A DNA stretch of 14,252 nucleotides from an uncultured Bacilli bacterium (lineage in GTDB: Bacteria; Bacillota_I; Bacilli_A; RF39; UBA660): NCBI GenBank assembly GCA_934086815.1, contig CAKOIM010000025.1, forward strand, positions 1 through 14,252, in the 5' to 3' direction. Each line of letters starts with the position of its first letter. The first letter of the stretch is position 1. The position numbers and the translations under genes were made by a program. A model generated the notes under the pieces. That model was given only the letters and a program-made list of their open reading frames with translations. It had not been told where the DNA came from and did not search any database. Below, in pieces: positions 6,912 through 14,171 of this stretch.

Positions 6912-6930
6912 CTCGATTTTGAGCTGTTTT
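6903..6930 (-). terminator. Terminator after alaS
   Basis: AAAACAGCTC (6930-6921) pairs with GAGTTGTTTT (6914-6905) around a six-base loop, with one G-U pair, and runs into a T-tract ending at 6903. It begins at the alaS stop codon, a compact factor-independent terminator. Confidence 0.8.
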
Positions 6931-8671
6931 AATTATTTTCTAAAATGGCTTTAATTCTTCTTACCCCTGCTGATGAAGCTTCTTCTTTAACAATTTTAAA
7001 AGTACCAAGTTCTTTAGTGTTCTCTACATGAGGACCTCCACATAACTCTTTAGAGACATCCCCAATATAATATACTGTTACTATATCCGGATATTTATCA
7101 ATAAATTCGCACTCTGCGCCACTATTTAAAGCTTCTTTTTTCGTCATTTCTTTTCTAGTTACATCTAAACCTTCATTTATCCATTCATTTACTAAATCTT
7201 CCACTTTTCTTTTTTCTTCATCAGTTAATTTATGATCACAAGAAAAATCAAAACGCATTCTTTCTTCCGTAATATTACTTCCCTTTTGATGAACATCTTC
7301 ACCTACGACAACTTTTAAAGCGGCATTAAGTAAATGTGTTGCCGTATGATATTTAGTTTCAATTTCACTATTTCCTGCTAAACCACCTTTAAATTTACCC
7401 ACAGATGCTGTTCTAGATAATTCTTGATGATGTTTAAATTTTTCTTTAAAACCTTCAATATCTACATTTATGTTGTGTTCTAAAGCCAATTCCACTGTAA
7501 GTTCAATTGGAAAACCATAAGTATCATATAAATGAAATGCTATTTCTCCATCTATATCTTTATTACACACCTTATTAAATTCTTTTAAACCTCTTTCCAA
7601 AGTTTTATTAAATCTATTTTTTTCTTCTTTTAATATATTTAAAACAATTTCTTCATTTTCATCTATTTCTTTATAATAATTACGATACTTATTTATTATT
7701 AATTTAGCAATTCTTTCTTCCCAATTACTATTAATATCAATATTTAATTTTTTAGCATGTCTAATTGCTCTTCTTATTAATCTTCTTAATATATATCCTT
7801 GATCTGTATTACTAGGTTTAATACCAGCCGGATCAGCACTTATAAAAACAGAAGTTCTAATATGATCAGCAATAATTCGCATGCTTTCTTCATTACCTTC
7901 ATAAGGAAGATTAGATATTTCACAAATTAAATCAATTACATCGCTCCATATACTTGACTTATAATTATCACTTACACCCTCAAGTACAGCAGTTATTCTC
8001 TCAACCCCCATTCCCGTATCAACGTTTTTCTTAGGTAATTCTGTTACACTTCCATCTTCGGCTTTATAGTATTGCATAAAAACATTATTCCAAATTTCAA
8101 CCCATCTTTCATCATTTAAATCATAACTTTCAGGTATTTCATCATCACCTCGAAAATAAAATATTTCCGTATCTGGTCCACATGGCCCGGTTTCTCCAGC
8201 TATCCAAAAGTTATCATCAACAGTTTTAGCAATTCTTTTCTCATCAATACCTAGTTCTATCCATTTATCATAACTTTCCTTATCAAATGGTATTAAATCG
8301 CTTCCCGCATAAACTGTAACAGCTAATCTTTCCTTTGGTATTTTTAATACACTAGTTAAAAACTCATAACTCCAAGAAATACTTTCCTTTTTAAAATAAT
8401 CACCCAAAGACCAGTTTCCTAACATTTCAAAAAAAGTATGATGCGTTGTATCGCCAATTTCTTCTAAATCGGTAGTTCTTAAGCATTTTTGATAATCGCA
8501 AAGTCTTGTTCCATAAGGATGAACTTCCCCCATAAGGTAAGGTACTAAAGGTTGCATTCCTGCTGTATTAAATAGCACTGATGGATCATTTTCTGGTACT
8601 ATCGGAGCTGATGGAATTTGTTTATGTCCTTTACTAACAAAAAAATCAATGTATAAATCTTTTATATTCAT
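6929..8671 (-). CDS. alaS: Alanyl-tRNA synthetase, compact form
   Basis: Charges tRNA-Ala with alanine. The 580-residue protein has the class II catalytic core (HHTFFEMLGN at 77-86, DNFWIAGETGPCGP at 153-166, VDTGMGVERI at 217-226), the tRNA-recognition helices (RIIADHIR, YILRRLIRRAIRHAK) and LYDTYGFP (381-388). It also has an editing domain with zinc residues H442-TAT-H446 and C544-GGP-H548, ending in SSAGVRRIKAI. It is about 300 residues shorter than the usual ~875: the C-Ala domain is absent, and the segment between GFP and HTATH is much shortened (HHQELSRTASVGKFKGG), so the linking beta-barrel is missing too. Short forms like this occur in other bacteria, notably Patescibacteria. The start overlaps the kinase stop by ATGA, with GGAGGG upstream. 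Expression is governed by the alanine T-box at 9211-9381. Confidence 0.95.
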   Translation of the reverse strand: MNIKDLYIDFFVSKGHKQIPSAPIVPENDPSVLFNTAGMQPLVPYLMGEVHPYGTRLCDYQKCLRTTDLEEIGDTTHHTFFEMLGNWSLGDYFKKESISWSYEFLTSVLKIPKERLAVTVYAGSDLIPFDKESYDKWIELGIDEKRIAKTVDDNFWIAGETGPCGPDTEIFYFRGDDEIPESYDLNDERWVEIWNNVFMQYYKAEDGSVTELPKKNVDTGMGVERITAVLEGVSDNYKSSIWSDVIDLICEISNLPYEGNEESMRIIADHIRTSVFISADPAGIKPSNTDQGYILRRLIRRAIRHAKKLNIDINSNWEERIAKLIINKYRNYYKEIDENEEIVLNILKEEKNRFNKTLERGLKEFNKVCNKDIDGEIAFHLYDTYGFPIELTVELALEHNINVDIEGFKEKFKHHQELSRTASVGKFKGGLAGNSEIETKYHTATHLLNAALKVVVGEDVHQKGSNITEERMRFDFSCDHKLTDEEKRKVEDLVNEWINEGLDVTRKEMTKKEALNSGAECEFIDKYPDIVTVYYIGDVSKELCGGPHVENTKELGTFKIVKEEASSAGVRRIKAILENN

Positions 8672-9192
8672 TTTAATCCCTCCAATATTTTAAATACTTT
8701 ATCTTTTGTTGTTTTTAAATCATCATTAGCAATAATATAATCAAAATCATCATAATCTTCCAAAGCCGTTTCTGTAATATCACTTTGTTCAATAATACTT
8801 AGTTTACTTTCTGAAAATTGATTAATTACTAAGATACTTGTAACATCAGAAAAATTATTTTTCATCTCTTCAAATTCTAATGGTAATCTTGCATCACTTA
8901 TAACAACAACATCTGCTTCCATTTCATATAAAGCCATATCTTCGATCATTCTTTTTGTAAAGAATTTTTTATCATAAGCTCTAATTTTAGCTCCAAATTG
9001 TTGCAAAAAAGTTCTTGGCTTATTAAAACTTACACCATCCCAATCAGTTAACTCTTTAGCAAAGACTTTTAAATACTTACTAAATTCTGTTTCTACCACT
9101 CTCTTTTTTTGGTATATATAATATTCTTGAATCATTTTCGCAACTTCATTTTTACCACTACCACTTTTTCCCCCAATAACAAATATTTTCAT
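8668..9192 (-). CDS. P-loop kinase, deoxynucleoside-monophosphate-kinase-like
   Basis: A 174-residue soluble protein beginning MKIFVIGGKSGSGKNEVA, a Walker A loop (residues 7-15, with N after GK instead of S/T). VVVISDARLPLEF (about 95-107) fits a Walker B/LID-type strand. The size and the order of motifs resemble dNMP kinases and dephospho-CoA-kinase-like enzymes, but the substrate cannot be told from sequence. SDITETALEDY (about 137-147) is another distinctive patch. The ribosome site AGGAGGAG (9204-9197) sits 4 nt before the ATG and just after the T-box terminator, so the gene is the first controlled by alanine-tRNA charging; alaS follows with an ATGA overlap. A link to tRNA or nucleotide metabolism is inferred from context only. 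Confidence 0.7.
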   Translation of the reverse strand: MKIFVIGGKSGSGKNEVAKMIQEYYIYQKKRVVETEFSKYLKVFAKELTDWDGVSFNKPRTFLQQFGAKIRAYDKKFFTKRMIEDMALYEMEADVVVISDARLPLEFEEMKNNFSDVTSILVINQFSESKLSIIEQSDITETALEDYDDFDYIIANDDLKTTKDKVFKILEGLK

Positions 9193-9210
9193 AAATCTCC
9201 TCCTAAAAAC

Positions 9211-9381
9211 AAAAAAGATGATACCATCAAGGAGTGCATAAGCACGGTACCATCCTTTATTTAACTTTCTTTTGATAACGGAATTACCCGATTAATTTCC
9301 TTAAGTAGCAATTAAATAAATGCCTTATTCCCTTCCACCAAACAGGAACTCTCTTTAAATTTATTTATTTAACATCTTAAA
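9211..9381 (-). ncRNA. T-box leader, predicted tRNA-Ala specific (GCU specifier)
   Basis: A tRNA-sensing transcription attenuator. On the minus strand: Stem I base TTTAAG (9381-9376) pairs with CTTAAG (9305-9300), and TTAAATAAAT (9372-9363) pairs with ATTTATTTAA (9321-9312). Between them on the 3' side is TTGCTA, giving specifier GCT (9309-9307) followed by A. AGAGAG (9354-9349) and an apical TTCC/GGAA stem follow the usual Stem I plan. Stem III is GGAAATTA/TAATTCC (9300-9280). The T-box proper, AAGGATGGTACCGTG (9257-9243), is close to the consensus. The competing terminator pairs GATGGTACC (9254-9246) with GGTATCATC (9225-9217) and is followed by six T. Uncharged tRNA-Ala should favour read-through into the kinase gene and alaS. 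GCU agrees with the alaS product. Confidence 0.93.
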
Positions 9382-9398
9382 TCAACAATTACATACTT

Positions 9399-9427
9399 AT
9401 TTTAGCATATTACTTATGCTTCTTCAA
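9399..9427 (-). promoter_or_regulatory. Probable promoter of the T-box/kinase/alaS operon
   Basis: TTGAAG (9427-9422), a 17-nt spacer and TAAAAT (9404-9399) preceded by TGC, an extended -10. It lies over the last codons and stop of the permease gene and places a transcript start just ahead of T-box Stem I. Confidence 0.6.
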
Positions 9428-10556
9428 TTATTTTTTGTTTATTTTCTACCTTTTCTTTTACAAATATTGTAATTACTTTAAATATAGACATTATAGGTGT
9501 AGCTAATACCATTCCTACAATTCCAAAGAAATGTCCAAATATAAGTAAAGAACAAATAATTGTAACCGGATGCAAGTTTGTTGCTTTACTCATAACAACG
9601 GGTTGTAAAATATAAGACTCTATTAGTTGAACTATTACAGCTACAACAAAGGTACATATACCTATTAAAGGACTTTGCGTTAATCCAACAATTGTTGCTA
9701 CACAAGTTCCTAAATAAGGTCCAATATATGGAATTAAATCAGTTATTCCACAAAACAAACCAAATAATAAAGCAGATTTTAAACCAATAATAGAAAAACC
9801 AATCGTATCACAAACAAAGACCATACAAGCTACTAACAAAGTCCCATTGACACATTTTCGCACCTCTACCCCAATATTTTCAACTAATGAAGCAACTTCT
9901 ACTTGATGTTTAACAGGAATAAGCCTCAATAATAAATTTGTAACATTATCAAAATCAAATAACATATATAAACCAATAATAAGACCAAAAAATATTGTTC
10001 CAATGGCACTGACAAAATTAGACATAAATGTAACTATTAAAGTTGGAAAATTACTAGATATATTATTACCATAAGATAAAATTGCATCTAATATATTTTC
10101 TTTAACATTTTTAACATCAAACATATCATTATCAATTTTATCAAACATAGAGTTAACAAAAATAGTAATCTTTTCTGTTATATTCGGTAAAGAACTTATT
10201 AATTCATTCAATTCTTTATAAATTACGGGAATAAATATTCTAAAAAATATAGTTAAAAACAAAATAAATATAATATATACTGTAATAGATGCCAGTATTC
10301 TAGAAGTACCTTTCCGAGTCATCTTATCAACTAAAGGAGCAAACAACCAAGCTATAACAAAACCAATAAATAATGGAGATAAAACATTTAAAACACTTCT
10401 TAATAATTTAAATATACCTAATTCTTTAAATATTATAATACCAGCAAGAATAATTCCTATTATAAGTAAAATAAATAATAGTTTTAATATATTTTTACTT
10501 AAGTTAATTATTTCATTTAAACCTTTAGTATCAACATCATCTTTTTTCCGAAACAT
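9414..10556 (-). CDS. AI-2E family transporter (UPF0118 permease)
   Basis: A 380-residue polytopic membrane protein of the AI-2E transporter family; members move varied solutes (autoinducer-2 export or Na+/H+ exchange in a few cases), so the substrate is unknown. Two hydrophobic helices near the amino end (about 20-75), a further one at about 85-110, a soluble middle (about 115-180) and a carboxy-terminal helical block carry the family signatures DLIPYIGPYLGT, IESYILQPVVMSK, LHPVTII and FGIVGMVLATPI. The start is ATG 10556, 4 nt after TGGAGGT. The upstream in-frame ATG at 10586 would contain the ribosome site and part of the likely promoter, so it is rejected. It appears to be transcribed alone, from a promoter behind the preceding terminator, with no clear terminator of its own before the next promoter. 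Confidence 0.88.
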   Translation of the reverse strand: MFRKKDDVDTKGLNEIINLSKNILKLLFILLIIGIILAGIIIFKELGIFKLLRSVLNVLSPLFIGFVIAWLFAPLVDKMTRKGTSRILASITVYIIFILFLTIFFRIFIPVIYKELNELISSLPNITEKITIFVNSMFDKIDNDMFDVKNVKENILDAILSYGNNISSNFPTLIVTFMSNFVSAIGTIFFGLIIGLYMLFDFDNVTNLLLRLIPVKHQVEVASLVENIGVEVRKCVNGTLLVACMVFVCDTIGFSIIGLKSALLFGLFCGITDLIPYIGPYLGTCVATIVGLTQSPLIGICTFVVAVIVQLIESYILQPVVMSKATNLHPVTIICSLLIFGHFFGIVGMVLATPIMSIFKVITIFVKEKVENKQKIIEEA

Positions 10557-10574
10557 AAATACCTCCATAATACT

Positions 10575-10603
10575 ATTATAATACATTTAAAAATAATAAA
10601 ACA
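10575..10603 (-). promoter_or_regulatory. Possible promoter of the AI-2E permease gene
   Basis: TATAAT (10580-10575) lies 17 nt after a poor -35 (TGTTTT, 10603-10598) that overlaps the upstream terminator tract. The good -10 and its position about 19 nt before the ATG support it; the -35 is weak. Confidence 0.4.
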
Positions 10604-10620
10604 GCAATTTATGCTGCTTT
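10590..10620 (-). terminator. Terminator after the 184-residue protein gene
   Basis: AAAGCAGCA (10620-10612) pairs with TGCTGTTTT (10606-10598) around TAAAT, followed by a T-rich tract (TTATTATTTTT). The stem begins within the last codons of the gene. Confidence 0.75.
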
Positions 10621-11163
10621 ATCTCTTTTTCTTTCTAAAATTTCATTTATATTTAATTTTTGTTCTTTTTCTAATAAATATATTAAAAATTTTCTAAATG
10701 TTAAATATGGCAAGTTAAATAAAATATCAATAGCTAAATCTAAATTATTATTTTTCATTACTTCTCGAAATTTTTCATCTATTTTTTTATTTTTGGTAAT
10801 ACTTCCAAACTTATTTAAAATATTATTAAGATTAACTTTATCTTGCATTATTTCATTTAAAAACAAATCAATTCGAAAATTATTATAAAATTCTTTATCA
10901 ATAACTTCCAAGGGATTATGCTTTTGATTATCTTGAATAACTAATTTCCCATTAAAATAATTTTGATTAACTAAATTAGCTCTTTTTATAGAATTAACAA
11001 TTTCTACTTTCGTAAAAGCTTTAGTAAATGAATCAATTTCTTCAATAAAATAAGGATTATAACCGTGCGAAATATCTAGTTTAGAAACATCAATATAAGC
11101 ACAATCACCTGGCCTATTCATAAGTGCTAAAAAATGTTTTTGTTCCTCTACTTGTTTTTTCAT
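10609..11163 (-). CDS. Conserved-looking protein of unknown function
   Basis: A 184-residue soluble protein that I do not recognise. It begins MKKQVEEQKHFLALMNRPGD, has no membrane segment or signal peptide, and is rich in Asn, Lys, Ile and Leu, with a mainly helical second half (FREVMKNNNLDLAIDILFNL) and a charged tail (ILERKRDKAA). No metal or nucleotide motif was seen. ATG 11163 is chosen because AGGAAG lies 8 nt upstream and because the longer reading frame (ATG at 11214) starts upstream of the promoter's -10 box. It is flanked by terminators on both sides and has its own promoter, so it is a single-gene unit. Its role is unknown. Confidence 0.75.
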   Translation of the reverse strand: MKKQVEEQKHFLALMNRPGDCAYIDVSKLDISHGYNPYFIEEIDSFTKAFTKVEIVNSIKRANLVNQNYFNGKLVIQDNQKHNPLEVIDKEFYNNFRIDLFLNEIMQDKVNLNNILNKFGSITKNKKIDEKFREVMKNNNLDLAIDILFNLPYLTFRKFLIYLLEKEQKLNINEILERKRDKAA

Positions 11164-11180
11164 ATTACAACTTCCTAACC

Positions 11181-11197
11181 CTTCACTTTTAGTGAAG
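11181..11197 (-). promoter_or_regulatory. 5' hairpin at the start of a leader RNA
   Basis: CTTCACT and AGTGAAG form a perfect 7-bp stem with an AAA loop, starting about 6 nt after the -10 box, so it should be at the very 5' end of the transcript. No T-tract follows, so it is not a terminator; it may protect the mRNA end. Confidence 0.55.
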
Positions 11198-11202
11198 ATT
11201 TT

Positions 11203-11231
11203 ATTATACCACAATTTAGCCGAGCTAACAA
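11203..11231 (-). promoter_or_regulatory. Promoter of the 184-residue protein gene
   Basis: TTGTTA (11231-11226), a 17-nt spacer and TATAAT (11208-11203) preceded by TGG, an extended -10. This is the best sigma-A-like promoter in the window, and it lies between a terminator and the gene. Confidence 0.75.
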
Positions 11232-11243
11232 TGGGAAATTTTT

Positions 11244-11268
11244 AAAAAAACATGCCCTACAGCATGTC
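11244..11268 (-). terminator. Terminator after the phosphohexomutase gene
   Basis: ACATGC (11267-11262) pairs with GCATGT (11255-11250) around a six-base loop and leads into seven T. The stem overlaps the last codons and stop of the gene. Confidence 0.8.
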
Positions 11269-12636
11269 AATATTTTTATTATATTCATCAATCATTGGTA
11301 AATATATATTTTGAAGAGACTTTAATCCTTCTTCAGTTGTCGCCTCAGCTCTAAAAGTAATGTTATTACCCGTATTACTTGCTCTAACTAAAGCCCAACC
11401 ATTTGTATAAGTAATTCTAGCTCCATCTATATCATTAATTGGATAATTATTACCTTTAGCATACTCTTTAATTTTTTCAACAACACTAAATTTAATTTTA
11501 TCATCACTAGGAATTTTTATTTCCGGTGTTGTATAATATGCAGGAAAGTTTCTTACTAACTTACTCATTTTTTCACTTGTTTTACTCATTATTTCCAGCA
11601 AACGCAAGGTAGCATATATTGCCGAACCACATTCAGCATCTCTATCATTAAAAAATATATGTCCAGAATACTCTGCTCCAAAAGGTATAGAATCACTATG
11701 AACTTTATATTGTGTATATGATGCCCCGGTTCTATAACAAATAGGATTAGCATTTAATGATAAAATTACATCTTCTAAAGATTTAGAACATTTTATATCA
11801 TACAAAAAGCTTTTGTTTTTAACCGTATTTATCATATCTTTAATACACATAATTGCAAAATATTCAATAGGTAAAATTTGCCCTTGGTCAGTAACTATTC
11901 CTATTCTATCTCCATCACCATCATAAGCAACTCCAAAATCAGCTCTATTCTCCTTTACAGCCTTCATCAACTGTTGCATATTTTCTGGGACAGCTGGATC
12001 CGGATGATGATTTGGAAAATTACCATCTGAAATTTCATTTATATATATTGGGGTACAAAACGTATTATCAAATACTTTTCGAACAATACTACATGCCGCC
12101 CCATTGCCCGGATCAATTACTATCTTTCTTTTATTTTTACCAAATTTAATTGAGTATCTTAAATAATCTAAATATTTATTTGTTATATTTTGATTAGAAA
12201 GTTTTCCTTGACTATTTTTAAATTGACCAGCTAAAGTATAGTTTTTAAAATCTTCGATCATTTCCCCACGAGCATTAACCATACCATCAAAAGAAAATTT
12301 AAAGCCATTATCTTCCGAAGGGTTATGCGAAGCTGTAACCATTATTCCCGGTAATTGATTAACATATCTGGCATAATAATTCATCGGTGTTGTAGTTAAT
12401 CCTAAGTTTATAATATTAATTCCAGTTGAAAGTAAACCCTTTATTAAATTTTGTGTCAAAGTATCACTAGACAATCTATTATCATGAGAAACTATACAAC
12501 TGTTTTTGTTATATTTTTCTTGTAAGTATGAACCATAACTTTTCCCTATTATATAAGCAGTTTGCTCATTAATAGTATTCGGATAAGTCCCCCTTATATC
12601 ATAAGCTCTAAATATTTCTTCATTTACTGTATTCAT
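11257..12636 (-). CDS. Phosphomannomutase/phosphoglucomutase (alpha-D-phosphohexomutase)
   Basis: A 459-residue cytoplasmic enzyme of the alpha-D-phosphohexomutase superfamily, which moves phosphate between C1 and C6 of hexose phosphates. All four active-site signatures are present: the phosphoserine loop TASHNP (101-106, S103), the Mg-binding loop DGDGDR (239-244), the sugar-binding loop GAEYSGH (320-326), and the phosphate-binding RASNTGNN (418-425). The amino end FRAYDIRGTYP is typical of PMM/PGM-type (ManB/AlgC) members rather than GlmM. The length is normal. It starts 15 nt after the deoD stop with an AAGGGA site, so both are probably one transcript. The expected role is supplying mannose-1-P or glucose-1-P for surface sugars; pairing with a nucleoside phosphorylase leaves a pentose-phosphate mutase role possible. 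Confidence 0.9.
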   Translation of the reverse strand: MNTVNEEIFRAYDIRGTYPNTINEQTAYIIGKSYGSYLQEKYNKNSCIVSHDNRLSSDTLTQNLIKGLLSTGINIINLGLTTTPMNYYARYVNQLPGIMVTASHNPSEDNGFKFSFDGMVNARGEMIEDFKNYTLAGQFKNSQGKLSNQNITNKYLDYLRYSIKFGKNKRKIVIDPGNGAACSIVRKVFDNTFCTPIYINEISDGNFPNHHPDPAVPENMQQLMKAVKENRADFGVAYDGDGDRIGIVTDQGQILPIEYFAIMCIKDMINTVKNKSFLYDIKCSKSLEDVILSLNANPICYRTGASYTQYKVHSDSIPFGAEYSGHIFFNDRDAECGSAIYATLRLLEIMSKTSEKMSKLVRNFPAYYTTPEIKIPSDDKIKFSVVEKIKEYAKGNNYPINDIDGARITYTNGWALVRASNTGNNITFRAEATTEEGLKSLQNIYLPMIDEYNKNIDML

Positions 12637-12651
12637 TTAATCATTCCCTTT

Positions 12652-13389
12652 TTATTTTATTATTGCTTCTAAAGCCAATTCTATCATTTTATTTAATGAA
12701 GTTTGTCTTTCTTCAATAGATAATACTACATCACTATATTTTGAATCTACAACTGTTGCAATAGCGGTTGCTTTTTTACCAAAACTATTTGCAATATGTA
12801 CTAACCCAAAAGCTTCCATTTCTTCTCCTAAAACTTCATATTCTTCTGGAATACGTGCAAGTACTCTTTCAAAATCAATATACGGACCAAAAACATCCAT
12901 TGTTGTAAGCATTCCTAAATGCACTTCATCAGAAATATTTAATTCTTGAGAAGCTTTCATAATATTTTCATTTAATTCTTTATCAGCTTCAACTACGTGT
13001 TTATCATAATTATTATATGTATATGCAAAATTAGATTCACTATAAACACTACTACTAACTATAAGATCATTTATATTTGCTTTAGGACTTACTGCTCCAC
13101 AAGTTCCAATTCTTATAATTTTTTCAACATTAAAGAAATGAAACAATTCAAAAGCATATATTCCCATACTTGGCATTCCCATACCACTACCCATAACTGT
13201 TATTTTTTCCCCCTTATAAGTACCAGTATATCCAAGCATATTTCTTACACTTGTAACACACTTAGCATCACTTAAAAATTTTTCAGCAATATATTTTGCT
13301 CTTAATGGATCGCCCGGCATTAAAACAAGACTTCCAATATCATTTTTATTTTCTACTTCAATATGAATAGGATTTTCTCCTAAAAACAT
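12652..13389 (-). CDS. deoD: Purine nucleoside phosphorylase, DeoD type
   Basis: A 245-residue enzyme that splits purine (deoxy)ribonucleosides with phosphate into base and (deoxy)ribose-1-phosphate, in purine salvage. Family motifs are clear: LMPGDPLRAKYIAEKF (23-38), RNMLGYTGTYKG (49-60), GSGMGMPSMGIYAFELF (67-83), RIGTCGAV (93-100) and GEEMEAFGL (188-196). The catalytic acid D215 (VVDS) and R228 (ERQT) keep the 13-residue spacing of D204 and R217 in E. coli DeoD. The segment after D215 (SKYSDVV) differs from the usual SDH. ATG 13389 is favoured because homologues start about there; the site upstream is weak (GTGGTGG). A start at 13410 would add seven residues (MKVVVVI). It is followed 15 nt later by the phosphohexomutase gene. 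No convincing promoter was seen. Confidence 0.92.
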   Translation of the reverse strand: MFLGENPIHIEVENKNDIGSLVLMPGDPLRAKYIAEKFLSDAKCVTSVRNMLGYTGTYKGEKITVMGSGMGMPSMGIYAFELFHFFNVEKIIRIGTCGAVSPKANINDLIVSSSVYSESNFAYTYNNYDKHVVEADKELNENIMKASQELNISDEVHLGMLTTMDVFGPYIDFERVLARIPEEYEVLGEEMEAFGLVHIANSFGKKATAIATVVDSKYSDVVLSIEERQTSLNKMIELALEAIIK

Positions 13390-13450
13390 TATAACCACCA
13401 CTACTTTCATAATAAGTGTATCAAAAAATTTAATATAATTCTAGTACTAT

Positions 13451-13480
13451 AAAAAGAAAAAGCTATATTTCTATAACTTT
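13451..13480 (-). terminator. Terminator after the surface-protein gene
   Basis: AAAGTTAT (13480-13473) pairs with ATAGCTTT (13466-13459), with one G-U pair, around AGAAAT, followed by a T-rich tract (TTTTCTTTTT). It overlaps the stop codon. Its low GC content makes it a moderately strong terminator. Confidence 0.65.
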
Positions 13481-14162
13481 ATTGATAACAATAATTTTCT
13501 ATATCGACTGTAACCACAATGTTAAAGTTTTTTATATCAGATGTAACAGAACCTTCAACAATGGTAGCCGTAAAGTTAATATTATCGCCCATTTGATAAT
13601 TACTATTACAATTATATTTAACTTTATAAGCCGTAGTATTTTTGTTTATATTAATATCAATTTCATGACTTTCATTTTCAAATACTCCTATTCCGCTATT
13701 CCCCCTACTATTTTCTACTATATGTAAAGTTGAAGAATCAAGAGATGACTCATAGCAAATATTAAACACTAAATATCCATTATCAAAATCAACGGTTCCA
13801 TCTTTAGAGCAAAATTTAGGTGCCGCATAAGCATCAAAATACACATAACATTTATCAGAAGCATTTCCTTTCAACACTACATTTTTATTTGTATTATCCC
13901 AACTTAAACTACTTCCTTGTTCACATTTAGATAGTGATTCATTAAATACATAACCTGTCGTCGGCCACGTGCTTGCCGTAGTCTGTTGATATTCACCAGA
14001 TCCAGCACTAGTTTCTAGCATCATACTTAACATATTATTATTAACTTCATTACTTTCCTTGTTTTCATATGTTTCACTCACATCATTTGTCTTAAAAACA
14101 TATAAACCTGCCCCACATAACACTACCAAAGCCACTATCACACTCACAATAAATTTTTGCAT
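13479..14162 (-). CDS. Membrane-anchored extracellular protein of unknown function
   Basis: A 227-residue protein with one hydrophobic amino-terminal helix (about 4-24) and no clear lipobox or signal-peptidase site, so it is probably anchored in the membrane with the rest outside. The middle has a distinctive block: STWPTTGYVFNESLSKCEQG, then LSWDNTNKNVVL and SDKCYVYFDAY (about 64-111). To my recollection this is a recurring surface-protein motif of uncultured gut Firmicutes, but that is memory and not a search. Six cysteines follow the helix, as in a disulfide-bonded exported protein, and the carboxy half is beta-rich (YKVKYNCNSNYQMGDNINF). The ribosome site is weak (AAAGGG well upstream of the ATG), so the start is less certain. 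The gene is followed by a terminator and preceded by the 15-bp tandem repeat. Function unknown. Confidence 0.7.
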   Translation of the reverse strand: MQKFIVSVIVALVVLCGAGLYVFKTNDVSETYENKESNEVNNNMLSMMLETSAGSGEYQQTTASTWPTTGYVFNESLSKCEQGSSLSWDNTNKNVVLKGNASDKCYVYFDAYAAPKFCSKDGTVDFDNGYLVFNICYESSLDSSTLHIVENSRGNSGIGVFENESHEIDININKNTTAYKVKYNCNSNYQMGDNINFTATIVEGSVTSDIKNFNIVVTVDIENYCYQ

Positions 14163-14171
14163 ACAAAAAGA

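Noticed and set aside
4095..9192. Mycoplasma-type code (TGA as Trp)
   Set aside because: TGA ends comEC, the kinase and the DUF1016 genes at ATGA overlaps or expected protein ends, and Trp is encoded by TGG in conserved motifs.
11181..11197. Terminator hairpin before the 184-residue protein gene
   Set aside because: The stem is good but is followed by GGGTTAGG rather than a T-tract, and it lies downstream of the promoter.
12997..13275. Plus-strand open frame of 92 codons
   Set aside because: Antisense to the well-conserved deoD gene; low-complexity Ile/Thr/Ser-rich translation with no start signal.
13482..13727. Plus-strand open frame of 81 codons
   Set aside because: Antisense to the surface-protein gene, Ile/Asn-rich, no ribosome site or family motif.
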